Assembly (NCBI RefSeq): GCF_002023715.1
Contig: NZ_MAHX01000021.1
Span: 62,001-126,000, forward strand
Direction of reading: 5' to 3'
DNA from: Elizabethkingia occulta
GTDB lineage: Bacteria; Bacteroidota; Bacteroidia; Flavobacteriales; Weeksellaceae
Length of the DNA: 64,000 nt
The notes under the pieces are model-generated. The model did not search any database, was not told the origin of the DNA, and saw only the letters and a list, made by a program, of their open reading frames with translations. Both the position numbers and the translations under genes were made by a program. Shown in pieces: positions 17,925 through 26,614 of this stretch. How positions within the stretch are numbered: the stretch's first letter is position 1; each line of letters starts with the position of its first letter.

Positions 17925-18618
17925 TATGCTATTAAAAAAAGTTATAAATATTAGTTTTACATTCTTACTGATTTCTTGTGCGAAGTCACAAAACTCTAAT
18001 TATATATGTAATGATTGTGGTAGTTTTGACTTGTCCAAAATCTCTTTTAATGAAAATATTGATCAACTCACATCAAAAACAGAAGTATTCAAAACCGTTT
18101 TTGTAAATGAGGGATGTGAAGAGAAAAGAATGGAAGACATTTTAAAATCTGATAATGTATGTGCTTTTAAATATAATCTTTATGAAACTCCAAAAAATAA
18201 GATACACTTATCATTCTCAGATAAGCTTAAATTTAATAATCTTCATCTATTAGCTGATTCAAAAAAGGAATTAGTTGCCTATTCTTCTTCCGAGGATTTC
18301 AATGGAAGCGAGAAAGACTTTACATCGTTTGTAGACTTTTTAACAAAAAAGTTGAATACAAAACCACAATATAATATTTTGCTTTTGGATGAGACTATTG
18401 TTTATCAGTGGGATACAAACTCTTATATTTATCAATTTACAAGATCAAAAAATAAACAACAAAAAGAGGTTGTAATTAACGGGAAAACAATAATGGATAG
18501 CTATTATTATGTAACATTTAGTGTATATCAAAAAGATAAATTAAATTCGAAAATTAAAAGTATTATTCCCCGTAATGAAAACTTCATTATTTATAATGAT
18601 AAATATTTTAAGAAATAA
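17917..18618 (+). CDS. unknown lipoprotein in the T6SS cargo block
   Basis: Several in-frame ATGs occur (17884, 17902, 17917, 17926). I chose 17917, which overlaps the previous stop as ATGAATAA. The product of ~233 residues has a hydrophobic leader ending in FLLISC, a lipobox, followed by Ala-Lys-Ser. The mature part has a CNDCG pair and another two Cys ~40 residues later. It is acidic and Lys-rich and not recognised. A periplasm-facing lipoprotein after an effector fits an immunity role against a toxin acting in the envelope, but this is inference. Confidence 0.5.
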   Translation: MNNMLLKKVINISFTFLLISCAKSQNSNYICNDCGSFDLSKISFNENIDQLTSKTEVFKTVFVNEGCEEKRMEDILKSDNVCAFKYNLYETPKNKIHLSFSDKLKFNNLHLLADSKKELVAYSSSEDFNGSEKDFTSFVDFLTKKLNTKPQYNILLLDETIVYQWDTNSYIYQFTRSKNKQQKEVVINGKTIMDSYYYVTFSVYQKDKLNSKIKSIIPRNENFIIYNDKYFKK

Positions 18619-18647
18619 AAAGTTAATAAGGTAAAATTACTATTGAA

Positions 18648-19430
18648 ATGATGATTAAAGAACCATTTTACGAGTTGGAAGTTAAAACAAGAAACTGTAG
18701 TATAGAAATTTTAATTAATGATTTACCTGTATTTAGCTTCTATGAGGAGGGAAATATAGCAGTGGATTATCCAATAAATACTGCAATTATTAGGAATGGA
18801 GATCAGTCTATGCAGGTGAGGTTATTTTCACAGAATGGCAATAATATTTCAAATGATGCTGCATGTGAGCTTAAAGTATATGTAAAAGAAGCAAACATAG
18901 ACGGAGCTCAACGAGATCTTATTTACAACGTTCCTGATATTACCTTTTTTGATAAAACTGTTCCTGTTTTTATTGAGAAATTAAAATTTAAAGCAGATAT
19001 AGCTTATAATAATAATGGTTGGTATAATTCTATAGATTTAAAAACTATAGATGAGAATAGATTATTTAATGAGCTAAAAGAGTATATGCTAAAAATAACC
19101 TCAATATATAATCTTAAAGATGCTAAAGGTTATAATACATTATATTCAGATAGAATAAAAGAGCATAATAATAGTTTCTATTTAACGCCTTCTGAGATTA
19201 GAGATAATGAAGAAGAAATATTCAGTGGTGTTCCACAGAAAATTGAAGGTTTAGATATAGACCTTTACAAATTAGTTTTTTATGGTGATAATAAGCTAGT
19301 TTCTTTACAAATGAAAAATCAACCTCCAGGATTTGTATTTGAATCTGAAAATAAAGATGAATATGGCTTTACTGAGATGGTATTATTTCATAAAAAAGAC
19401 ATTAGTTCACCTCTAACTCCAATAAGATAA
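18648..19430 (+). CDS. unknown protein at the end of the T6SS cargo block
   Basis: The protein has 260 residues with no signal peptide. The N-terminal ~90 residues form a beta-rich domain around YPINTAIIRNGDQSMQVRLF, a pattern I associate with conserved but unnamed proteins in Bacteroidota. The central part is helical, and the C-terminal part contains KLVSLQMKNQPPGFVFE. It starts 29 nt after the lipoprotein gene and is the last gene before a strong palindrome terminator, so it belongs to the same transcription unit. Its function is unknown; accessory or immunity roles are possible. Confidence 0.5.
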   Translation: MMIKEPFYELEVKTRNCSIEILINDLPVFSFYEEGNIAVDYPINTAIIRNGDQSMQVRLFSQNGNNISNDAACELKVYVKEANIDGAQRDLIYNVPDITFFDKTVPVFIEKLKFKADIAYNNNGWYNSIDLKTIDENRLFNELKEYMLKITSIYNLKDAKGYNTLYSDRIKEHNNSFYLTPSEIRDNEEEIFSGVPQKIEGLDIDLYKLVFYGDNKLVSLQMKNQPPGFVFESENKDEYGFTEMVLFHKKDISSPLTPIR

Positions 19431-19492
19431 TTTAACTGGTATTGAAGCAGTAATTCATCCTAAAAACGAGATTTATTTAATTTAAATTCATT

Positions 19493-19528
19493 ATTACAAA
19501 AGCCCACAATATTGTGGGCTTTTGTAAT
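19493..19528. terminator. 36-bp perfect palindrome ending the T6SS cargo block
   Basis: Two 18-base arms (ATTACAAAAGCCCACAAT and its reverse complement) abut without spacer. This allows a long GC-centred hairpin followed by TTTTGTAAT. It terminates the plus-strand cargo operon and would function in both directions. Confidence 0.85.
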
Positions 19529-19768
19529 ATATATGCAGTATTGAGGTATTTTTATTTTATAATTACGATTAACTATTTATAAAAGCATTATTATTTATAA
19601 ATGTAAAATAAATATAATTGAATTATGAGTTTATTGAATAGTTTTTAACTGTGTTTTAATGATTTTGATTCTATTTGTTATTAATTGTTTATATGTTTTT
19701 TGCTGAATTAATGTGTTGTTTTGGGAATTTTTTTCTATTTTTAAGGTAATTATTAAATCCATAATCAT
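19529..19768. other. AT-rich intergenic region before the Ntn-hydrolase gene
   Basis: The gene-free stretch 19431-19768 contains the palindromic terminator and then very T-rich sequence. I found no small coding region and no promoter matching the flavobacterial consensus well. The promoter of the downstream gene presumably lies here. Confidence 0.4.
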
Positions 19769-20830
19769 ATGAGAAAAAATTATTCACTTAAGCAAAAATT
19801 ATTATTTGTTTTAGCCTTTGCAGTAGCTCCACTTGGAAGCTTTCTGGATGCATGTACCAGAGTAGTATACAAAGGACCTGAAAATAATGTAATCACTGCC
19901 AGATCAATGGACTGGAAAGATGAAATAGATGCTAATTTATGGGCCTTTCCTCGCGGTATGCAGCGGGACGGAAATGTTGGTGCCAACTCCATAAAGTGGA
20001 CCTCAAAATATGGTAGTGTGATTACAAGTGCTTGGGACATAGCCACTACTGATGGTATTAATGAAAAAGGACTTGTTGCAAATGTACTATGGTTGGTAGA
20101 AAGCCAGTATCCGAAGTTTAATCCGAAAGGAAAATCCAAAGGTGTAACTATTGCTGCATGGGCACAATATGTACTGGATAACTTTGCAACGGTAAAAGAA
20201 GCTGTAGATGAGCTGAAAAAAGAGAAATTCGTTATTGTTTCTGATTTTATTCCGGGAACACAGAAATTTACAACTTTACATTTATCGATTTCTGATGCTA
20301 CGGGGGATAATGCTATTTTTGAGTATATCAATGGTAAATTAGTGATTCATCATAGTCCTTCTTACACGGTAATGACGAACTCTCCGGAATTTGACAAACA
20401 ATTAGCAATTAATCAGTACTGGCAAGGAATCCCCGGAACTGTTATGCTACCGGGGACTAATCGTGCTGCAGATCGTTTTGTGAGAGCTTCTTATTATATC
20501 AATGCTATACCGCAAACTGCAGATATACGTACTTCTGTTGCCAGCGTATTTAGCGTGATCAGAAACTGTTCAGTACCTTTTGGTATTTCTTCAGAGACCG
20601 AGCCAAATATTTCTTCTACGAGATGGAGATCTGTTGCAGATCATAAAAATCTGGTATATTATTTTGAAACGGTGAAAACACCAAATACATTCTGGGTAGA
20701 TCTTAAAAAATTAGATTTTAGTAAAAATGCTCAGGTGAAGAAGTTAAGTGCCAGTAAAAATGAATCTTATGCCGGAGAAACATCTCAACAGTTTGTCGCG
20801 GCTAAGCCTTTTACATTTATCGGAATATAA
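19769..20830 (+). CDS. exported choloylglycine hydrolase/penicillin V acylase-family Ntn-hydrolase
   Basis: The protein has 353 residues. A signal peptide of about 28 residues ends just before Cys29 in DACTRVVY; in this family the Cys exposed by processing is the N-terminal nucleophile. Other hallmarks are TARSMDW (Arg/Asp near 45-50), INEKGLVANVLWL and the later AADRFVRA. The family cleaves linear amide bonds in conjugated bile salts, penicillin V or N-acyl homoserine lactones; the substrate here cannot be told. The signal peptide implies periplasmic location. It is flanked by terminators on both sides, so it is monocistronic. Confidence 0.85.
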   Translation: MRKNYSLKQKLLFVLAFAVAPLGSFLDACTRVVYKGPENNVITARSMDWKDEIDANLWAFPRGMQRDGNVGANSIKWTSKYGSVITSAWDIATTDGINEKGLVANVLWLVESQYPKFNPKGKSKGVTIAAWAQYVLDNFATVKEAVDELKKEKFVIVSDFIPGTQKFTTLHLSISDATGDNAIFEYINGKLVIHHSPSYTVMTNSPEFDKQLAINQYWQGIPGTVMLPGTNRAADRFVRASYYINAIPQTADIRTSVASVFSVIRNCSVPFGISSETEPNISSTRWRSVADHKNLVYYFETVKTPNTFWVDLKKLDFSKNAQVKKLSASKNESYAGETSQQFVAAKPFTFIGI

Positions 20831-20846
20831 ATTGTTAATCTATAAA

Positions 20847-20881
20847 AATAGGCTGGTTATAAAGATAATCAGCCTATTTTG
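20847..20881 (+). terminator. terminator after the Ntn-hydrolase gene
   Basis: A stem of AATAGGCTGGTTA and TAATCAGCCTATT (one G-T pair) with a 6-nt loop is followed by TTTGTTT. Confidence 0.8.
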
Positions 20882-21025
20882 TTTAAAGTTGTTCTTGTTT
20901 CTGTATTTATTGGTATAGCTGAATAAGAGTTTATCAGTCCATAGATAATATTCTATTTTTCCATTTTTATATTAAACTTATATTTGTCACTGAAAATAAA
21001 CGGGTTCAGTAAGAATAAAGTTAAT

Positions 21026-22606
21026 ATGAAGCATATTTATTTTTGTTTATGTTTTTTTTTTAGTATTTCTGCAATAGATAGTGAAAGGGGGAGTCACAAT
21101 TACTCACAGTTTATATACACTCTAAATATTTCAGAATTATTTGCATCCTTTTTTAGAAATGAATCTTCATCATATACCAAAATAACTGAGGCTGATAAGC
21201 TATTGCAATTATCTGATTCTTATCTTTATAAGAATACTCCTCAATCAATAATTTATGCGCACAAAGCCAGAATAATAGCAGAGGGAATAGGTGACTCCAA
21301 AAGAAAGGCTGAATCTTATTATTATATTGCAAGAGGACTTATTTTCCTGAGACAGTTGGAAGAAGCTTATTCATATATAGAAAAAGGAATGAATGAGGAA
21401 ATTGTAGTGAAAGATGATTTTCATAAAGCTTTGTTCCTAAACTTAAAAGCAATATACCAGGGGAAAGTTTCATTAGCCCAGAAGCAATTAGAAGGAAGTC
21501 TAAAGGCATTAGATTTAATCAGCTCAAAAAAAGATGTAAATTCAAGGTTATTATGCTCTCAGCTTTATATGCTGATGGCAGATGCTTATACTGAAATGAA
21601 TAATGATAAGAAAGCACATTTCTATGCTGATCAGTCGATAAAGTCAATTCAAACGATTTCGGAACAAGAATATTTACAAGCCCCAAAAATATATTACTGT
21701 AAAGCCTATATTTATTTTTATAAGGCCTGGTTATATCTTAAACAAAATCAACCTGATCTTGCTTTACCTTTTATTCAAAGGGCACATAGTGAAGCATTGA
21801 AAGAGGGGCAAGGGTATATGGCTCCTTTTATGGAAGTATATGGCGATTACTACCTACAAACTGGAAATTATTCTAAAGCAATCGATTATTATTTACGGAC
21901 AATTGGTAATAAAAAAGAATTTGGACAAACTCCTGAATATGTCCAGTCAAAAGTTGCGACCGCTTATAGTATGCTGGGGAAATATGATAAAGAAAGTTTA
22001 TATCTGAAGGAATCTTCCGATATGTTAAAATTAAATATCGAGAAAGATAAGGTGCATTTGCAAAGAGAGTTGCAAAATATTCAACAGGATTATAACACTG
22101 AAAAAAGCAAAGATAAAATACGAAATGCTATAATATTGGTGCTTATAATATTGGGTTATGTATTTGTATTGTTATTATTCTTGTTTAAATATCGCAAAAT
22201 CAAAGAAAAGAAAAAGAGAATTTCCGAGGAAAAAGAAAAATTGTTAATACATAAAAAAAGTATTATAGCTGAAAAAGAAAATATTATAGAGGCTCTCCGA
22301 TTGCGACAAAAAGGAAATCAATTTTCGGAACTGATAGAAATAGCTAAAGAAAATTCTCCTCAGTTTTGGGTTAGTTTTCATCAGTTATATCCGGAAGTGT
22401 ATGAGAAAATGGTAAATATTAGTCCGAAAATAAAAGTTCCTGAGCTTACTTTTTGTGCTTATCTGTATCTTGGATTTTCCACGAAAGATATTGCTGAATA
22501 TACTTGCGTAACGGTTCGTGCAGTAGAAACAAGGAAGAGCAGATTACGAGAGAAGTACAGTATCCCTTCCGGTATAGATTTTTATAACTGGATAAGAGAA
22601 TTATAA
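21026..22606 (+). CDS. membrane-bound TPR regulator with C-terminal LuxR-like HTH
   Basis: I chose the ATG at 21026 (526 residues), which begins with a hydrophobic signal segment; the longer frame starts at TTG. Residues ~45-340 form TPR-like helical repeats. A single membrane segment lies near 365-388 and is followed by a Lys/Glu-rich coiled coil. The C-terminal ~60 residues include ELTFCAYLYLGFSTKDIA and TVRAVETRKSRLREKY, a LuxR-like helix-turn-helix. The layout places TPRs in the periplasm and the HTH in the cytoplasm. The gene lies ~500 bp upstream of the peptide/fimbrillin operon in the same direction, so it is a candidate regulator of that operon. Confidence 0.75.
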   Translation: MKHIYFCLCFFFSISAIDSERGSHNYSQFIYTLNISELFASFFRNESSSYTKITEADKLLQLSDSYLYKNTPQSIIYAHKARIIAEGIGDSKRKAESYYYIARGLIFLRQLEEAYSYIEKGMNEEIVVKDDFHKALFLNLKAIYQGKVSLAQKQLEGSLKALDLISSKKDVNSRLLCSQLYMLMADAYTEMNNDKKAHFYADQSIKSIQTISEQEYLQAPKIYYCKAYIYFYKAWLYLKQNQPDLALPFIQRAHSEALKEGQGYMAPFMEVYGDYYLQTGNYSKAIDYYLRTIGNKKEFGQTPEYVQSKVATAYSMLGKYDKESLYLKESSDMLKLNIEKDKVHLQRELQNIQQDYNTEKSKDKIRNAIILVLIILGYVFVLLLFLFKYRKIKEKKKRISEEKEKLLIHKKSIIAEKENIIEALRLRQKGNQFSELIEIAKENSPQFWVSFHQLYPEVYEKMVNISPKIKVPELTFCAYLYLGFSTKDIAEYTCVTVRAVETRKSRLREKYSIPSGIDFYNWIREL

Positions 22607-22749
22607 GATAAATCTACGTAAAATAAATTTATGAGGATTTTATAAGGTCTATACTGGCTCTACACAAAACCTAAATGTTTTGCTTTTATTGAATTTTATA
22701 ATAAGATAGTTTCTTCAAAATTTTACATCAAAAGGAAAATTATTTCATG

Positions 22750-22776
22750 GCCTCTACCAGAAAGTAGAGGCTATTT
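22750..22776 (+). terminator. terminator after the TPR/LuxR-like regulator
   Basis: An 8-bp stem GCCTCTAC/GTAGAGGC with a 6-nt loop is followed by TATTTTCTT. Confidence 0.75.
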
Positions 22777-22898
22777 TCTTCTTCTATTATTATTGATTGG
22801 TATGCTTTTTATTTTCTTGAAAAAATATAAAATAATTGTTTATAATATTGAATTTCAGTATTTTATATTCTGTGTAGTAGTATTGTAGTAATGGTAAA

Positions 22899-22931
22899 TT
22901 TGTAATGAGATTTGATATTATATAATCTTTG
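22899..22931 (+). promoter_or_regulatory. putative promoter of the first peptide/fimbrillin operon
   Basis: TTTG at 22899-22902 is followed by a 20-nt spacer and TAATCTTTG (22923-22931), a near-match to the flavobacterial -7 element TAnnTTTG. Transcription would begin near 22937, leaving a leader of about 185 nt before the peptide start. The gene-free stretch 22607-23122 contains this promoter, the upstream terminator and the structured leader. Confidence 0.55.
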
Positions 22932-23016
22932 CACCATTAATGAACATGCCTAATATCTAAGCATTGGTTCTCTCCCAGAACACAAATCTTTTTAAAAACT
23001 TTTTCAAAAAATTATC

Positions 23017-23087
23017 ATCATTTGTTTTGTAAAAACCAGGTGTGGTTTTGAGCGGATATGTTTATATCCGCTTTTAAAACAAATGAT
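23017..23087 (+). promoter_or_regulatory. structured mRNA leader: three-way junction or attenuator
   Basis: A perfect 12-bp outer stem pairs ATCATTTGTTTT (23017-23028) with AAAACAAATGAT (23076-23087). It encloses two perfect hairpins: AAAACCA/TGGTTTT (23032-23049) and GCGGATAT/ATATCCGC (23052-23071). The second is followed by TTTT and so looks like a terminator. The element sits 36 nt before the peptide start codon, so it may act as an attenuator or regulatory leader. Alternatively, a ~135-nt small RNA could run from the promoter to the inner terminator. No known riboswitch class was recognised. Confidence 0.55.
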
Positions 23088-23122
23088 TTGTAATAGAGCA
23101 AACAATATGAAATACAATAGTT

Positions 23123-23323
23123 ATGATGAAAAACGACAAAGAAACTCTATGTAAAAAAGAATACGTGCCTCCTGTACTAATGACCTTATTTATTGAAATG
23201 GAATGTGGTATTGCCGCAAATTCTGCAACATTAAACCCAGGAGATATAAATACGCCACCAACTCCGGGCGTTGGAGACTGGAATGATGGTGGGAATACCG
23301 GAAATGGTGATTATGATTTTTAA
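23123..23323 (+). CDS. small EME-GIAA peptide, first copy
   Basis: The peptide has 66 residues and starts with ATGATG. It has a charged N-terminus, then YVPPVL, a hydrophobic stretch, EMECGIAANSA, a Pro/Gly/Asn-rich tail and a final WNDGG...GDYDF. Two other genes in this window (34028 and 46718 reverse) share the Y-x-P-P/A-x-L, EME-x-GI(A/S)A-x-SA core and acidic/aromatic end. Each is immediately upstream of a fimbrillin-like lipoprotein gene; here the gap is 20 nt. There is no signal peptide, and the function is unknown. Shared motif and position indicate a real coding gene rather than a chance frame. Confidence 0.75.
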   Translation: MMKNDKETLCKKEYVPPVLMTLFIEMECGIAANSATLNPGDINTPPTPGVGDWNDGGNTGNGDYDF

Positions 23324-23343
23324 CCCTTTAAAGAAGAAATATT

Positions 23344-25134
23344 ATGCGAAATAAAAATAAATTCATTTGTACACTTCTGTTAATAGGGGGATTCATTAAT
23401 AGTATTAGTTCGTGTTCTTCCCGTGAAGATGGTGTGATTACAGAGCCAGATGGAAAAACAGTACTTAATATTAGTGCTAATGTTATTGAAGATGAGATTG
23501 TTACGTTGGCTAATACTGCATCTCAAAATGGAAATAGAGTTTTACAGAATTCAGTTATAACTAAAGAGCAAATATCTTACGGAAATGATTTTGATGCATT
23601 GGTTGAAATAACTGCATCTTCTGGAAAGCTTTCCAATACTAAAGCTTCTTTGGGGAATAAGTCTATAGCTGCTACCAACCCCAGAATGGGAAATGGGATT
23701 AGTTACGTTGTTCGGATTTTTCAGGATAATGCTGGGATTAGAGGAGCTCAAATTGGGCCTGATTATAGCTTTACAGTTGGTGGAACAACTCCAAAAATAA
23801 CTATAGATGGTGGAACAAAATATCAGTGGTATGCTTTTTCATCCAATGAAGCAACTGTTCCTGCAACAATGATAGCAGCTGGAAAATCTGTTATTGATGC
23901 ACCAATTTCATCCAACAAAGACATTTTATATGCTTCAGGTACAATTAGTACCGTAAGTGGGAATAACTATCTGGATATTAATTTTAAACATATGACCACC
24001 CGAATTGATGTAAATATTGATAGTAAAGGGATGTTTGTACCAATGTCAGGAAATAGCGATGCTACAGTAAATATAGGGACATATAATGGAGCTGCATTTA
24101 CAGGTATTATTACACAGCAGGCCTTTGACTTAGGTACAGGTACTTTTTATGGAGGGGCGGCTCCAATTCAGTCGGATAAAGCTTTAGACTCACAAGTCTA
24201 TTCTTCAAAAGTAGTAAGCTTTTATAGCTCGTCAGGAGTATTTATTCCTTCCGGAAATACATTAAAAGTAAAGCTGACTAATATGGAATTCAAGCAATTT
24301 AATAATGTGCTACATAAATTTAACCGTGTTTCTTATGTCACGTTACCACAGAATTCATCAAAATTATTGGGTACAAATTTTAAATATAATGTAAATGTAC
24401 GCTTGATACAATCTGCAGTAAATGTTGGCGGAGTATTGTGGGCTCGTAATGATATCTCTTATGAAGGTTCTAATAGTTACAATATTCCAAATACACGTAT
24501 TAATGGATTTGACGGATTTCAACCTATTGGTAATCTGTATCCTACAGTTTATTATTGGAGCTGGAATGCCTTGACACCTGCAGATGCTCCTAACAGTAGC
24601 AATTATGATACTGCACAGGATCCTTGTGTACAGCTATATCCGGTTGGTACATGGCGAATGCCAACTTCAGTCGAGGCTACAGCATTGACAACCAAAACTC
24701 CTGATAATACCCGTGCTACATTTAGTATTTATACTAATGATGCTACTTTTGGCATAAGCTTTAATCATACATCGGGGGCTAATACTCCGGAGTATGGAAA
24801 CCCAAGAAGTGAATTATATATTCAGTATAATGGTTATCGCCCTGTAAATTATATACCAAATGAAAATTCTCCATATCCAAATAGTATTACAGGATGGGCA
24901 TATACTGCTAAATCTACACCGATTTCTACTTATCCTGATACTGTAGGAATGTTCTGGACAAAGGATTCCGGTGTAGCTGCAGGGACAGCAAAAGCTTTTG
25001 TTCGCAGAGCAGTATTTTCAAATAATGGAATAGAGAATACAGTTTCTTTTCCTGCAGGTAATATTCAGGATATTGATAAAAGAACAGGCCTGAATATTCG
25101 TTGTGTACGATCCGTAGCAGCACCTAATACCTAA
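23344..25134 (+). CDS. fimbrillin-like surface lipoprotein with FISUMP-type C-terminus
   Basis: The protein has 596 residues. The signal peptide ends in SISSC (Cys at residue 24), a lipoprotein signal. Two tandem beta-sandwich regions resemble Bacteroidota fimbrillin/Mfa-like proteins (about 35-170 and 185-360, the latter with LDINFKHMTTRIDVNI, a typical fimbrillin motif). The C-terminal ~230 residues include CVQLYPVGTWRMPTSVEA and end in GLNIRCVRS, as in FISUMP domains. It is probably exported to the outer membrane and displayed or assembled on the surface. It is the second gene of an operon headed by the EME-GIAA peptide. Confidence 0.75.
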   Translation: MRNKNKFICTLLLIGGFINSISSCSSREDGVITEPDGKTVLNISANVIEDEIVTLANTASQNGNRVLQNSVITKEQISYGNDFDALVEITASSGKLSNTKASLGNKSIAATNPRMGNGISYVVRIFQDNAGIRGAQIGPDYSFTVGGTTPKITIDGGTKYQWYAFSSNEATVPATMIAAGKSVIDAPISSNKDILYASGTISTVSGNNYLDINFKHMTTRIDVNIDSKGMFVPMSGNSDATVNIGTYNGAAFTGIITQQAFDLGTGTFYGGAAPIQSDKALDSQVYSSKVVSFYSSSGVFIPSGNTLKVKLTNMEFKQFNNVLHKFNRVSYVTLPQNSSKLLGTNFKYNVNVRLIQSAVNVGGVLWARNDISYEGSNSYNIPNTRINGFDGFQPIGNLYPTVYYWSWNALTPADAPNSSNYDTAQDPCVQLYPVGTWRMPTSVEATALTTKTPDNTRATFSIYTNDATFGISFNHTSGANTPEYGNPRSELYIQYNGYRPVNYIPNENSPYPNSITGWAYTAKSTPISTYPDTVGMFWTKDSGVAAGTAKAFVRRAVFSNNGIENTVSFPAGNIQDIDKRTGLNIRCVRSVAAPNT

Positions 25135-25216
25135 AATATTTATATCCGGCTTGAACTTAAATATAAATGTATGGGATAATGTTATACAGAAGTTAAATAA
25201 ACAATCACTTATTATA

Positions 25217-25316
25217 AAAACTGTCAATATGTGTTTAGTAAGTTAATGCTATCATTATGTTTTTGTTTTTTGACAGTTTTATATTTTTACAGGCAATCAT
25301 TTTTGATTGCCCGTTT
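25217..25316 (+). terminator. terminator region after the first fimbrillin operon
   Basis: An outer 11-bp inverted repeat AAAACTGTCAA/TTGACAGTTTT (25217-25280) is followed by a classical terminator GGCAATCA-TTTT-TGATTGCC (25292-25311) and TTTTT. Confidence 0.8.
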
Positions 25317-25367
25317 TTATTATGATCATCTTCACTGAGTAAATATCTCAAATGAAAAGGTTATCAC

Positions 25368-26612
25368 TTATTCCGTATATTTTTTAAAGATACTGGTTGC
25401 AATGTGACCGCCAAAGCCAAACGTATTGTTCATGGCGTAGATGACTTCTTTGTTTTTCTTTTTACCAAGTGTAAAGTCAAATACGTCTTTGTATTCAGGC
25501 TCCGGTTCCAGAGTATTAATTGTTGGTGGAATAATATTTTCGCTCACAGCTTTAATACAGGTAATAGCTTCAACGGCACCAGCTGCACCCAGTAAATGTC
25601 CGGTCATAGATTTTGTTGCGCTAATATTCAGCTTATTTTCTCTTCCAAATACCCTTTCTGCAGCCCTAAGTTCGCTAAGGTCTCCTTGTGGAGTAGAGGT
25701 AGCATGAACATTTAAGTAATCAATATCGTGTGGTTGAATACCAGCATCTTCCAAAGCGGCAAGCATTCCAAGATAAGCTCCTTCTCCGTCAGGATGAGTG
25801 CCAGTGATGTGATAGGCATCTGCAGCCATACCGCCACCTACAATTTCAGCAATAATATTGGCGCCTCTTTGCTTTGCACTTTCCAACTCTTCCAGAATTA
25901 CAGCACCTGCACCTTCACCAATTACAAAGCCATCTCGGTTTATATCAAATGGTCTTGATGCAGCCTGTGGATTTTCGTTGTTTGTAGAGAGTGCTTTAGC
26001 GGAATTAAATCCTCCGACAGAACTTTTTGTTATTGCAGCTTCAGAACCTCCGGTAATAATCATATCGGCCTTGTTCCATTTGATGTAATTATAGGCATCA
26101 ATAATAGCCGTATTAGAAGTTGCGCAGGCAGATACTGTAGTGAAGTTTACACCACGTAATCCATATTTTATTGAGATAACCCCAGAGGCAATATCTACAA
26201 TCATCTTGGGTATAAAGAACGGACTGAATCTTGGAGTTCCGTCTCCTGATATATATTCTGTCATTTGTTGCTGAAACGTTTCGATACCACCGTTTCCTGA
26301 TCCCCATATTACACCGATACGGTTTCTGTTCATCTTCTCAAAATCGATATTTCCGGTTTTTACAGCTTCCTCTACAGCAACCAATGCATACTGAGTAAAA
26401 AGATCGTATTTGCGGGCCTCGGCCTTTTCAATGAAATCTAGAGGATTAAAGTCCTTAAGCTCGCAGCCAAATTTAGTTTTGAATTTTGAAGTATCAAATC
26501 TGGTAATAGGGGCAGCACCGCTTTTACCTTCTGTTAATGATGCCCAAAAGTCATTTATATTATTTCCTATCGGAGTTACTGCACCGATACCTGTTACAAC
26601 TACTCGTCTCAT
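25368..26612 (-). CDS. fabF: 3-oxoacyl-ACP synthase II (KAS II)
   Basis: The protein has 414 residues, the usual FabF length. The catalytic triad is visible: Cys163 in VSACATSN, His303 in NVHATSTPQGD and His339 in MTGHLLGAAG. The N-terminus MRRVVVTGIGAVTPIG and the C-terminal NNTFGFGGH are typical. It extends fatty acyl chains by Claisen condensation with malonyl-ACP. It starts 2 nt after the TetR regulator stop, so it shares that gene's promoter. This is probably a regulated or secondary paralog rather than the main fabF, which usually sits with acpP; that point is inference. Confidence 0.88.
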   Translation of the reverse strand: MRRVVVTGIGAVTPIGNNINDFWASLTEGKSGAAPITRFDTSKFKTKFGCELKDFNPLDFIEKAEARKYDLFTQYALVAVEEAVKTGNIDFEKMNRNRIGVIWGSGNGGIETFQQQMTEYISGDGTPRFSPFFIPKMIVDIASGVISIKYGLRGVNFTTVSACATSNTAIIDAYNYIKWNKADMIITGGSEAAITKSSVGGFNSAKALSTNNENPQAASRPFDINRDGFVIGEGAGAVILEELESAKQRGANIIAEIVGGGMAADAYHITGTHPDGEGAYLGMLAALEDAGIQPHDIDYLNVHATSTPQGDLSELRAAERVFGRENKLNISATKSMTGHLLGAAGAVEAITCIKAVSENIIPPTINTLEPEPEYKDVFDFTLGKKKNKEVIYAMNNTFGFGGHIATSIFKKYTE

Positions 26613-26614
26613 AG

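Noticed and set aside
19780-20331. 183-codon minus-strand frame opposite the Ntn-hydrolase
   Set aside because: It mirrors the coding frame of a clear enzyme gene and has no start context or domain.
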